Positions 1 through 9,922 of a stretch of DNA of 64,000 nucleotides are shown here, one piece after another. The first letter of the stretch is position 1. Each line of letters starts with the position of its first letter. The notes below the pieces were generated by a model. That model had not been told where the DNA came from. It was given only the letters and a program-made list of their open reading frames with translations, and did not search any database. The position numbers and the translations under genes were made by a program. This stretch comes from Camellia lanceoleosa (Eukaryota; Streptophyta; Magnoliopsida; Ericales; Theaceae): positions 154,448,246 to 154,512,245 of the forward strand of contig CM045763.1 in NCBI GenBank assembly GCA_025200525.1, given 5' to 3'.

Positions 1-36
1 TTGAACATTTGATGGAGAACCATCACAAGAGAAGCT

Positions 37-68
<32 letters not shown>

Positions 69-591
69 CTAGAGAGGAAGAGGGTTTGAAAGGAAGTTCA
101 TCAAGAAGAAGATTGGGACACTTAGTGTGGATTGTAGAATTTGAGCTCAAGGTATGTAATTCCTACTTTTGCTAAGCCCTCTTGATAATTGAGTAGGAAA
201 TTCTCTACAATACTAAAGTTGAGGTTATAATGAAAATCAAGGGTGTATATGTTCTTGTCTAGTTGTATTAGTTGATGTATTGGTAATCTCAAGCTTGTGA
301 TAGGAAATCTCATCCTTTCCTCTTGATTTTACTTGTTATGTGGAGTTATTTACATACCTAGATGATTATCTATATATCTATATATATATAGCTGGAACCA
401 AACATGATTTAATCATGGAAATGGTGGGTTGTGTATGTTTAATGGAAGGTAATGATTTTGGTTGTAGTTTTAATGCATGTTATGGTGCTATTGAATTATC
501 ATCTTGTCCTAAATTTACCTATTTGAGCCTTGTCTTAAGTGTAGCAAGTGAATGTTTTTGGTTGAATTTTGGACTGCCCCAAATAGGAAAT

Positions 592-740
592 CGTCGCACA
601 TGCGGGGGTCATGGCCGCACGTACGGGAACCCCAGCCGCACGTGCGGGAGTCATGGCCGCACGTGTGGGAAATGAGGGAAATTTTGGGTTTTGAATACTG
701 CTAGAAAAGCACGTGCGGGGTTCACTGTCGCACATACGGC
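592..740. repeat. Cluster of near-palindromic CCGCACGTGCGG motifs inside the LTR
   Basis: Six variants of a 12-bp palindrome (GTCGCACATGCGGG, GCCGCACGTACGGG, GCCGCACGTGCGGG, GCCGCACGTGTGGG, AAGCACGTGCGGGG, GTCGCACATACGGC) lie within 150 bp in otherwise AT-rich DNA. Most deviations from the consensus are CpG to TpG/CpA changes, as expected from methylated cytosines. The core contains a G-box-like CACGTG. Function unknown. Confidence 0.8.
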
Positions 741-1837
741 CCATGTCGAGAAATACGGTTTGCTCCGTTTTGCATGCTTGACCCTTGGATATTTTTAGAA
801 TTTGTATTTTATGCCTGATGATGTTTGTAAAATCCATTGAAGTGAAATGACTCAGGAAGTAATTCAACAAAGAGAAATAAACTAATTTGCAAGTTATAAA
901 TGTGTGCAGGACACACTCCGGGAGAAACTAGCATATTGTCACAACACTGTGAGTAGTAGTACTGTAATCGTACGTTTACTACCGTTAATAATTTTTATTA
1001 TTAACGCTCTACTCTTTACAAGTAATTACGTTAACGTTTATGTTGTTTAGAAATCGGTGAGAACGTTGAAAGACTTTGTGTACATCGGCATGACTCTGGT
1101 ACTACTCTGCATTCTGGTTACGGTTAATAGCTAGCATTAATGTGCTACAACCTGTAAGTTACTTATGACTCCGTATAAGAATTTCATACGAATTATTAAT
1201 ACTATGCAATTGATTGATGAAAAAGGAATTGTGGATGTAAACCCCGCTTACGGAAACATGATATTTTGAATGTCCTATTATGGACTCCTATAATTTGATT
1301 GATTCGACGCATGTTTTATGACATAGATACCTGCCTAGAATGGATTATCGAAATGAATAATCGGATAGAACCATGGGTTGCCTTATACGTCAAAGAATCG
1401 AATATCAATAACCTTGTTATATAACCCATGTTACGGTGTGAATTGGTCCGTCCCCATGAATAGTACTGTAATGACACATGTGTTTCTGTAAATAATTATT
1501 ATTAATGCTCTGTTATACGCAGGACAACTGTGTCAATCTGTAACATACGCTCTACTTACAGTTAATGATGGCCATTAGCATTCTGTTATCGCATGTCAAT
1601 TATGTAACTATGTGAAACATTCAAAGTATGTGAATGAATGAGTGAAAGGATGGGTATACTTTTCCATGACTCTGGAACTCTGTAAGATTCTGAAACTAGC
1701 CTGCTCTGATGTTAGCTGGGCCTAGGGCCAATCTGTATTTTCTGGTGTGAAACAAAGTGCTGTACGGAACTAAGTGCTACAATGTGAGTCACCTCTAGAA
1801 TCCGTGCGAGACACCTCTTGAATTCATACATTCTGAT

Positions 1838-2015
1838 AAGGGCTATATGCCACTCTGATAAGGGCTTAATGCCATTCTGATAAGGGCTGTATGTCATTCT
1901 GATAAGGGCTGAATGCCATTCTAATAAGGGCTTAATGCCGTTTTGTTTAAGGACTCAATGCCAATCCGTTCAAGGGCTTAAAGCCATCATGTTTAAGGTT
2001 GAGCCTAAGGCCGTT
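1838..2015 (+). repeat. Short tandem hairpin repeats (GGGC-TTAAT-GCC type) in the LTR
   Basis: About seven imperfect units of 22-29 bp, typified by TCTGATAAGGGCTTAATGCC, follow one another. Each unit can form a small stem (GGGC/GCC) around a 4-6 nt loop. Later units drift to TGTTTAAGG...GCC. The other gypsy LTRs in the window have analogous hairpin repeats of different sequence at a comparable downstream place. Confidence 0.75.
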
Positions 2016-2610
2016 ATGAAACTAATACAAAACCAGATTAACCACATGATTTCTGCATTTATACTCGCATTGATATGTATCATGTTTTAAGTTGAGCATC
2101 TAATTGTTTAAGTACTATTATTCACCGAGCCTGGCTCACTTTGTGTTTTGTCTGATTCTGTAGGTAATCCATCTGGAGGTCAGTCTTAACCGTGGATACT
2201 TGTCTCTTTTGTCAGCCTCAGGGGGGTCCAGGCACTTAAATGAAGTTTGTGCAATTTTATGGAGCTTTGTTAAGCTTTCAGCTTTGTGTTTTAATTGTCT
2301 GTCTAAGTTGTGATGCGTATAACTCCTTCCTTCCCCCAATGTCTTGTTATACACCCAATCACGGGGTTGGATCTATAATTATATATGTATGCATAACTAA
2401 TTTCTTAGATGCACGTTATTATGCGTCTATCTATCCGATGCAAAGTTTGTGATCCTGGCATGATAGTAATAGCTCGATGGATGTAGTTTTATGTTATTGT
2501 ACGTTGTTAAATGCTTCCGCTCAGGCCCCGTATGTAATGTATATCAGGTTAAGTGTCCGTTTATGAATAGGTCATGCCCAAACTTTTAGGGGCGAGTTTG
2601 GGGCATGACA

Positions 2611-2957
2611 AAAGTACTCATTCTTCAACTTCTAGAAAATCATTTTTTTTTTCTTTTTTAGTTTATTTAAACTATTTTTGTCTAATAAACTATAAACAAA
2701 AATTGCATCAAACAATTTGATACAAATTCTCAAATTAAAATAAATTATAATCTGTTTGTATAATCCCCACCAAACACTCCAATCAAATGGGCCACAACGA
2801 ATTATAACAAAAAATTACATAAAACATTATCAAAGACCTCTTTTGTTATAGTTAAAATATCAATTACATCATAACTAGTTATAATCAAATATAAACAACA
2901 CACCATAGATCACAAACAAATGTAACAAAAAGTAATATCAAGCATATCATATAATTA
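2611..2957. other. AT-rich intergenic stretch
   Basis: This begins directly after the LTR end. It is AT-rich low-complexity sequence without a convincing reading frame or repeat boundary. I see nothing specific in it. Confidence 0.6.
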
Positions 2958-3215
2958 CCACCCGGGGTGGTGGTTCAGTGGAAATTCGGATTGTCTCCAC
3001 GTAAGGCATCTTGGGTTCTACTTGTGAGGGGCGTAGACTGCAACTTGTTTTGCTCTTCTATTATATGCTTTGAAACCTTGATGTACGACCCGTTTGGAGT
3101 CAATTGTTGCCTTAGTGAAAGTTTCTTCCTTTGAATTAAATTAAATTTAACTGTCAACTGATAATCCCAAAGATATGGTCTGGAACCATTCCTATTGACG
3201 AGCCACACAATAAAC
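2958..3215 (+). mobile_element. tRNA-derived SINE-like element
   Basis: The left end contains GGTGGTGGTTCAGTGG, a fair match to a Pol III box A (TRGYNNARNGG). About 45 bp later GGGTTCTACTTG resembles a box B (GGTTCRANYC) with one or two changes. That spacing and a total length of about 250 bp fit tRNA-related plant SINEs. I could not define a clean A- or T-rich tail or target duplication, so the right end is approximate. Confidence 0.4.
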
Positions 3216-3364
3216 CAAACTTGAAAATAAAATTTCCTTATGTCTAAGTTAGGATTGTTTGGGATAATCTAAATAAGTGTACTTTTTGTCTTTTTACGAA
3301 AAGATGTACAGAAAAATAGAGAGGTGATGTGATGAAAAAAAGATAAAAAGATGAATTATTTAGG

Positions 3365-3789
3365 CAATAAAGATTTGGACCTCGAAAAACTACTCCCCGA
3401 ATCCCCCGAATCACTGAAACGACGTCGTTTCAGTGATTTTGAATTTTTTTTTTCTTTCTTCTTCTTCCTCCATTTTGATTTGAACCAGAGAGAGGAGAGA
3501 AAGAGAGAGAGAGAGAGGTCGAGAGAGAGGTCGTCGTCGGCTCGTCGTCGTCAAGCCTCGCCCGCCCTCTCGCCGCCTCCGAGCTCAAGCACTCGGCCGA
3601 GCCCGACCTCCGCCTCCTCCTGGCCTCCGCCTCTCCTCCCCGTGAGTAGGCCCTCCTCCTCCTCCTCCTCCTCCTCCTCCTCCTTCCTCCTTCCTCCTTC
3701 CTCCTTCTGCTCTGAAAAAAAAAAAAAAAAAAAAAAAATTGAATTCGGGGAATTCGGGGGACCCATTTTCGAGGTCCAAATCGGAACTG
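3365..3789. mobile_element. Mutator-like MITE with 9-bp target duplication
   Basis: The terminal inverted repeats share GATTTGGACCTCGAAAA, then CCCCGAATYCCCCGAATYC after a short variable gap. Both ends begin CA. The element is flanked by an exact 9-bp duplication TTATTTAGG (3356-3364 and 3790-3798), the length typical of Mutator-like elements. Inside are a short palindrome (AACGACGTCGTT), a GA tract, (CTC)n and poly-A. The 148-aa frame spanning it is low-complexity and not a gene. Confidence 0.85.
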
Positions 3790-3798
3790 TTATTTAGG

Positions 3799-4449
3799 GG
3801 ATGTCAAACCACCCCTTATTTTTGACATATGATCTTAATCTAAAAGTAAGATAACGAAGCACTTCCAACTAAGCAATAATTAATTAAAGAAAACAATTTA
3901 TTTTACCTTTTGTAATATAATTCCCCAGTGATTTATTCTGTGTTTTTTAAAAGAAAAAAATTATATATAATGTGGAGTTGGGGTGCTCAATTAGTGTTTC
4001 TAAATATTTTTTTCTTATTATTTTATATTTTAAAGTAAAAAAATAATATAAAAAATAAGATTATATAATATTACTCTTTTTAAAATATAAAAATGTGCCC
4101 TCACGTATTGTAAACAAAAGTGCATAATTTCGTTAACGAAAAATAAAAATGGCAGCATACCCTCTTTTTCATCTGTTAAGTGAAAAATACAAGCACCACT
4201 ACCAATATATTCAATCCAACCACCACCATCATTTTAATGGATAGAATGTGTACAAAAGACATATTACTAAAAAATAAAAAATAGTTGATATTGGAAACAA
4301 GAAGGGAGGTAAAAGTTGGAATGTGAAATTGGTCAGTCTAGTCCAATTTGTTGTGGGCATACTTCGGACAGTTCTGAATAATCTACACCATTCATATTTT
4401 AGACGTTTTTGAAAGATCATGCATATTAAAATTTATGTTGTTTTTTAAT
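3799..4449. other. AT-rich intergenic stretch
   Basis: AT-rich sequence with many homopolymer runs. No convincing coding region, RNA gene or repeat boundary was recognised. Confidence 0.6.
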
Positions 4450-4842
4450 TAGAAAAAATTATGAAAAAAAAATCTCAGAATTTGATCATTATAATAAAAT
4501 TAATTTTTAATTTTTAATTTTATCATTTTAAATCCTAAATTTTTTATTTATTTTTAATATAAACTTTTTGTCTATTTTCATTAAATAAAATAAATGAAAA
4601 TATAGACATTTTAGTCATTAAATTCAATGATAAATAATATTTTAGATATTTTATATATATTGAATTTAATAACTAAAATACTCTTTTTCCATCATTTTAC
4701 TTAACAAAAATAGGTGAATGGTTTAGATTAAAAACAAATTAAAAGATTATGACTTAAATTGACAAAATTAAAATTTTAGGATTTATTTTGTTAAAAGGCT
4801 CAAACTTTGGGATTATTTTTTTTATTTTTGTAATTATCTTTT
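4450..4842. mobile_element. Possible AT-rich MITE
   Basis: The left end (AGAAAAAATTATGAAAAAAA ... TCTCAGAATTTGA) is mirrored at the right end (reverse complement AAAGATAATTACAAAAATAA ... ATCCCAAAGTTTGAG). This gives imperfect inverted repeats of about 40 bp, with no coding capacity between. The flanks TTTAATT and TTAATTA may be a degraded target duplication. AT-richness makes chance similarity possible. Confidence 0.4.
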
Positions 4843-5058
4843 AATTAATTTTAAGACAATTGTGTTTCGATCAAATGATTTTCGATATCTAATCAACTTG
4901 ATTCTTGGTATGCATGATCTCATTAGAAATTTTTTTACAAAATGAATAGTTTGAATCATCTAAATAGGCCCATAATAAACCAGACTGGACCATTCAATTG
5001 AACATCCCAATTGGAGAAGATCTAATCCCAATGAAAAGAAGGGTTGAAATCTTATAGT

Positions 5059-6270
5059 TGTAAGAAATGGTTTTGAAAAAATTAAATTTTTCCTCAACTT
5101 TGGTCTAATTTTTAGATGGAACCCATATACCAAAGTTGATGAGTCTAAATGATAACGTGTTCTATGCCGCGTTGTAATTCACGTAGTATAAAACTATTAT
5201 CAAGTGAATGGGAAATTGAACCCAAAGTGAGCTCCCTGAAAATGATATTTTTTGTGGAATTTCCATAAATGTTTGAGTTAAAGCTTGTCCCACATTGGTT
5301 CGGTAGGCAAACTTTGTATGTGTTTATAAGGTTTGGATTTGGAACTTGGGGTAGGCCTCAAGGGGCACTCAAGTTTTATAGAGGTGGAGGTTATGGGCAA
5401 AATGGGTTAGACCCATTGGACCTAAAAATAAACACGTGCGCACCGTCACTGCCCGCCCGGTCGACGGCTGGCTTGAGCACAGGTGCGTGGTATGAGGTTG
5501 GATTGGGCTTGTCCAGCTCAATGCTTATCTTTTTGGGCCAAAAACATTTTGGATTTTTATTTTTCTAAAATTAAATTCTTACCTTTTTTGAATTTAAATT
5601 TTGAAAACAATTTTGAAATGGTGTCCAGATTATTCCTACACCAAAATAAGTCCATATCTGTCCAATATAAACCGATCAGATTCAGTTATCTGTTCAAAAT
5701 TCAAATTGAACAGGTTTGTATTTATTCAAACAGTGCTGAACAGGTATGGTATTTATTCAAACAGATCTGCTACCCGTTGGATTCAAACCGAACAGCCACT
5801 ATTCCATCTATAAATAGGCAGGCCCTCATTTAGATTTCTCACTTGAATTTTCATCCTAAATTCTTCTATTGTTCTTTTTGCATTTTGCTGCATTATTTTC
5901 ATATAAGAAAGAGCGTAAATACAAAGTGTGTTCGCTGTGTGAATAGTTTGTAGTGTTGCTACTATTCACTGTTGATCATTTTATCCTGAGAGATAGACGT
6001 CCACAATTTGAAAGTACCATGGAGAGGACGAATTTGTCTTAAGGATACAGTGTTGAACATTGGACTTGATCATAAAATTTGTTCGATAAATTAATAAGGT
6101 AAGTAATTAATTTACTTTCTGTTTTATTTAATTTTATCAGATTCAAATTTTGTTTTTGCAACAAATAAGAATCTACTGTTTTTATTTTATTTTATACTAT
6201 TTTGATTTTTCTAATCAAACAGTTTCTCTCCTTTATTTAATTCTTCGAATACAGTAAAGATTGTCCAACA
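5059..6270 (+). repeat. 5' LTR of the copia element
   Basis: It aligns along its full length to 13737-14977. It includes a CpG-rich patch at about 5432-5490 (CACGTGCGCACC..., CCCGCCCGGTCGACG), a stretch of AACAG-containing short repeats at about 5650-5800, and CTATAAATAGGCAG (from about 5810), a good TATA-box context. It ends GTCCAACA. Confidence 0.9.
5809..5821 (+). promoter_or_regulatory. Likely TATA box of the copia LTR promoter
   Basis: CTATAAATAGGCA matches the plant TATA consensus and is preserved in the 3' LTR (TTATAAATAGGCA near 14509). Conservation in both LTRs and a location about two thirds into the LTR fit the U3/R promoter of the element. Confidence 0.55.
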
Positions 6271-6355
6271 ATCTTGAGATAGACCATTATTTTCTATGTC
6301 TTCATTGTGTTAATTTTCTGCGCTTTTACAAAGTGATATTCTGGTTGGAAAATAC

Positions 6356-6436
6356 AAATAGTAGTCATATACTGTTTGATAAATAGTAGTAATATACTGT
6401 TTATTTTCTTTGACAAATAGTAGTAATATACTGTTG
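6356..6436 (+). repeat. Three short tandem repeats in the copia leader
   Basis: Three copies of AAATAGTAGTAATATACTGT (the first with one change) are spaced at 26 and 33 bp between the 5' LTR and gag. Further downstream TTTAGTAATTAGAAAA also occurs twice (about 6510-6575). No function is evident. Confidence 0.7.
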
Positions 6437-6619
6437 TTATTAACAATTTCAGAATATTATTTTGTGTAGCAGTGTTACAGAAAAATTGTGTAGTATTTTA
6501 TTTTTCTAGTTTTAGTAATTAGAAAAGTAAAATTATTTTATGTTATAATTTATTTTCTGGTTTAGTAATTAGAAAATTAATTTGTGTTTTGGTTTTTTTG
6601 ATTTTTGTAATCAGATATT

Positions 6620-7436
6620 ATGGTTACTATAACTGAAAGTGGTACTCCAATTGTTACAACGACTTCGGTCCCTATCTAGAATCATGTTCAAATTCCTATA
6701 AATCATGGAGAAAAAGGAAAAAAATTTAATGGCACCGAGTTTAAGAGATAGTAGCAGAAAATGTTGTTCTATCTTACAACTCTGAATCTTGCTTGGTTTC
6801 TCCGTGAAGCGGCTCCAGTGCTTAAGGAGGATGAAAGTGATCGAAAAAGTTGTTGCCGCTGTAGACGCTTGGAAATATTCTGATTTCCTGTTCAAAAACT
6901 ACATCCTCAATGGTCTAGACAATATGCTATATAATGTTTACAACCCTATGAAAACAACAAAAGAATTATGAGATTCTTTGGAGAAAAAATACAAGACAGA
7001 GGATGTCGGCACAAAGAAATTTGTTGTCGGTAAATTTCTAAACTTTGTTTAGTTGACTCCCAAACGGTAATTTATCAAGTTCAAAGTTTTCAATTAATTT
7101 TGCATGATATTCATGCTGAATGTATGTCTCTGAGCGAGTCTTTCCAAGTCGCTGCGTTAGTGAAAAAATTACCACTAGCTTGGAAAGATTTTAAAAATTA
7201 TTTAAAACATAAATGCAAAGAGATGACCATAGATAAACTTATTGTAAGACTAAAAATTGAGGAAAATAACCGGAAAGATGAAAAGAAGAATAGTAAAAAT
7301 CTCATTGAGTCTAAGGCTAATATGGTTGAACATGTGTCCAAACCACATAACAAAAAGAGGAAATTTGCTGGAGATGATTCTAAACAAGGCGACAACAATG
7401 GCAATAAGAAGTTCAAAGGAAAATACTATAACTGTG
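6620..7436 (+). pseudogene. gag: copia gag, 5' part (broken)
   Basis: The gag start is ATG at 6620, but an in-frame stop follows within about 20 codons and more occur near 6750 and 7050. Recognisable stretches are the gag core around 6790-6970 and 7100-7330 (LPLAWKDFKNYLKHKCKEM, a typical copia gag helix) and a lysine-rich tail. The coding sequence is cut at 7436 inside the CCHC zinc knuckle by the solo gypsy LTR and resumes at 9928. The knuckle's first cysteine position holds tyrosine. Family role: nucleocapsid and RNA packaging. Confidence 0.8.
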
Positions 7437-9922
7437 TGTAACAACCCTCATACCGATTACTGAATAACCACTGAATTAAATACTGATTATTGCTAAACTG
7501 GACCGCTAATGACTGATAATTGGATTAACTGAAGTATTGGATAGACTGATTGAAACTGGAACTGAAATAGGAAAAGTTATCTGTTATATTACATATTGTA
7601 TCTGTTTGCTTGAATGATTATCTGTTTGAGTTTATGTGTTTAAACTGTTAATTGAAGGCCTTATCGGCGGCCGAATTTGGAACCGTTTAGTGTTTTGGAC
7701 TCAGTAGAATATTTCTGATTTTATGATATATTTATCTGAAAATCGATTAGGAATGATTAAATTAGATTAAATTAAGTCAATTAAAGAGTTCAACTTAATT
7801 ACGGAATTGCCATGTGAGTGGCCCCTTTGTTTACTATTATTCTAGAGCCTTACCACACTTAACAAACATCTTGATCAGCCAATTCTCTTAGTCCCAACCG
7901 ACCAAACAAGTGAGAAAGGAGAGAGAGTGAGAGGTAAGAGAGATTTGAGCTCATATTGGTGAATTAGCTTGGAGTGCTTGGAATTAAAGTGTAACTTGGC
8001 TAAATTGAGCTTGCTAATCAACACTCTAGGTAAGGAATCCATTGTCTTCTTGTCATCTTGGAGCTTCATTTTGCATGATTCTTGCTCAATTGTAGAATTA
8101 AACCATGTTTGAGTCCATATAGGTTGATTCATGTTAGAATTCATGCATGCATGTTGAATTTGTGGACTTTTGAAGTTGAATTCTTGAGAATGCTACATGC
8201 ATGTCCATGTTTATATTATAGTCCATGTTTTCACTTCATTTTCCAACTATTGAGCTCATTAGAGCAAGATTTGAAGGTTGATTTTGGATTAAAACTCATG
8301 CATTGCATGTTTGAAATTGTTCTTGAAATTGGGTTTGAAAAATGGTTTTGATTGACTCACCTTTGGGGCTTGAATTCATAAATTGGCTTTTGAAACTTGT
8401 TATACATTGTTTTGGGATGTATTCTCCAGAATTTGAGCCCAAGAGGTCGAGAATTGAGTTGAGAATGCTTGGTTTGAGCTTGGAAGGCAAATCTGGAAAT
8501 TCGGTTGGCTTCTTCCTTCAGCGAAGATTCTCGCCGGCGAACAATGTTTTCCTCTGAGCCACGCTCGAGCGAAGGATTGGTGGCTCGAGCGTAAAATCGA
8601 ACATCGGTACTTTTCTTGTTTCATCGAACGCTCGAGCGAAGGAAGGCTCGCTCGAGCGAACCCTTTGATTTTGGAAGCTCGCTCGAGCGAGCATCGAGCG
8701 TAAAAATTGAGCATCCAGTACTTTTACTGTTTCATCAGATCGCTCGAGCGAAGGATTGTTCGCTCGAGCGAAGCCTTTGTTTTCGCAACCTCGCTCGAGC
8801 GAAGGAAGGCTCGCTCGAGCGAGACCCCTGTTTTCAACAACTTTTGAAAAATGCCTTCCAACTGTATTTTTGCATCCTCATCGCATCCTAGGCATTCTTA
8901 GGCCTAGTTTAAGACATCTTAATGAGGATTTAGACATAGAACCACACCGAAGAAATTTAGGGATTTTAATTATCATCCTTTTCGACTGTGAACTTAGTGT
9001 GTGTTCTATTTGTTAACTGTTTAGGGTTGGCTCAGGGGCGCGCTCTAGGCTGCTATAGCCCAATCTCTGTGAGTAGCAGTTGTGTAAAGATATGTTCAAA
9101 TGGTTATATTTTGAATCTTCGAAGCTGTTTATTGAATCGATAGTGTTTATTGAATAAATGTATGTCTGCATTTGAAGCGTATTGTGGCATCCTTAGCACC
9201 TTGTTATTATTGGTATTCTGAGCTCTATCGGTTTCCTTGTGGAACCATCTTGTTTGATGGCCATAATTATTGTTGGATCTGTTAAGGCCGGTCCTTTTGG
9301 ACCCTCTTGTTTATAGGCTAATGGATGTACCACATATGACTGATTGATTGAGATACTGATTGACTGAAATACTGAAAGATTGAAATACTGTATAATGAAT
9401 TGATTTCATTACTGTAAGGGACATTCATTCATAACCTCTTTACACGTTATGTTATTCACTGGGCTTTAGCTCACTGTTTATATATATATGTAGGTTCTCA
9501 GCAACCAGACCGGAGCTAGGAGCGTGGGATTGGTCCCCAGTTTTGTCAAGCCAGCCTATGTGCCTCACTGCGAGGTTCCGAGTTGCCATGCTATGGCTTG
9601 GGGAGTTTTTGTGTTCCCCGTCGGTCTCCTCACTGTTTTGTACTTTTGTATAGGCATTTCTTGCCTTTATTATCGAGGATTCAATCCGTCTTGTTGTGTA
9701 TATGATTGTATAGAATGTACTGTGTTGAACCGTATGAATGCATAAAAATGTTTTTGACATATAGATTTTCACAGCTCAATGGACACTAGTTATTTACTGT
9801 ATTGGCTTCCGCCAGGCCCTGTACTCTGTTTGACTGTATTACTGTTCTGTAGGCCTTCGGTAATCTCGGATTACTGGCCAGTTACGGTGCTAAACCCATA
9901 GGGCTGGGTTTGGGTCGTGACA
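7437..9922 (+). mobile_element. Solo Ty3/gypsy-type LTR inserted in copia gag
   Basis: The 2486-bp block starts TGTAACAACCC and ends GGGTCGTGACA. It is flanked by an exact 5-bp duplication CTGTG (7432-7436 and 9923-9927), and the gag reading frame resumes on the far side. Only one LTR remains, with no internal region, so it is a solo LTR from LTR-LTR recombination. It holds a GA tract (7917-7945), a donor-like AGGTAAGG (8028-8035), a nine-copy CTCGAG cluster (8562-8825) and small hairpins (about 9210-9320). It belongs to the same family as 1-2610 and 32488-34876. Confidence 0.92.
8562..8825. repeat. Nine-copy CGCTCGAGCG palindrome cluster in the solo LTR
   Basis: Nine exact CTCGAG cores, mostly in the context GCTCGCTCGAGCGAAGG, lie within 264 bp. 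A higher-order duplication of about 110 bp is visible: the stretch beginning GCGTAAAATCGAACATC (8589) recurs, diverged, near 8699. The cluster is extremely CpG-rich against AT-rich surroundings. The minus-strand LTR at 32488-34876 has a six-copy version. Confidence 0.9.

Larger units (their letters stand above)
1..2610 (+). mobile_element. Ty3/gypsy-type long LTR (3' LTR or solo LTR), left end outside the window
   Basis: The block ends in ...TTTGGGGCATGACA, closely matching the ends of the two other LTRs of this family here (...GTTTGGGTCGTGACA at 9922 and, on the minus strand, ...GTTTGGGTCATGACA at 32488). The same order of parts is present: a GA tract (38-66), a donor-like AGGTATG (150-156), a CpG-rich palindrome cluster (592-740) and GGC/GCC hairpin repeats (about 1838-2015). 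No tRNA primer binding site follows position 2610, so on this orientation it is a 3' LTR or a solo LTR, not a 5' LTR. By comparison with the 2486-bp solo LTR, some hundreds of bases are missing to the left. Short open frames inside it are not convincing genes. Confidence 0.75.

Noticed and set aside
340..675. 111-aa frames on both strands at 340-870
   Set aside because: They overlap the palindrome cluster of the gypsy LTR on both strands and look like no protein family.
592..740. CRISPR-like array
   Set aside because: Repeats are short, palindromic, irregularly spaced and variable, in a plant LTR; no cas genes.
2958..3215. tRNA gene
   Set aside because: Box A and box B resemble tRNA promoter elements, but no cloverleaf can be drawn; better as a SINE.
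3351..3797. 148-aa plus-strand open frame
   Set aside because: It lies almost exactly over the Mutator-like MITE and consists of translated GA, CTC and poly-A tracts; not a protein.
6271..6300. tRNA-Met primer site after the 5' LTR of the plus-strand copia
   Set aside because: The sequence after the LTR (ATCTTGAGATAGACC) does not match TGGTATCAGAGC; the primer for this element is unresolved.
8400..9016. Several 90-104 aa Arg/Ser-rich frames
   Set aside because: They are translations of the CTCGAG repeat cluster in the solo LTR; palindromic repeats open frames on both strands.
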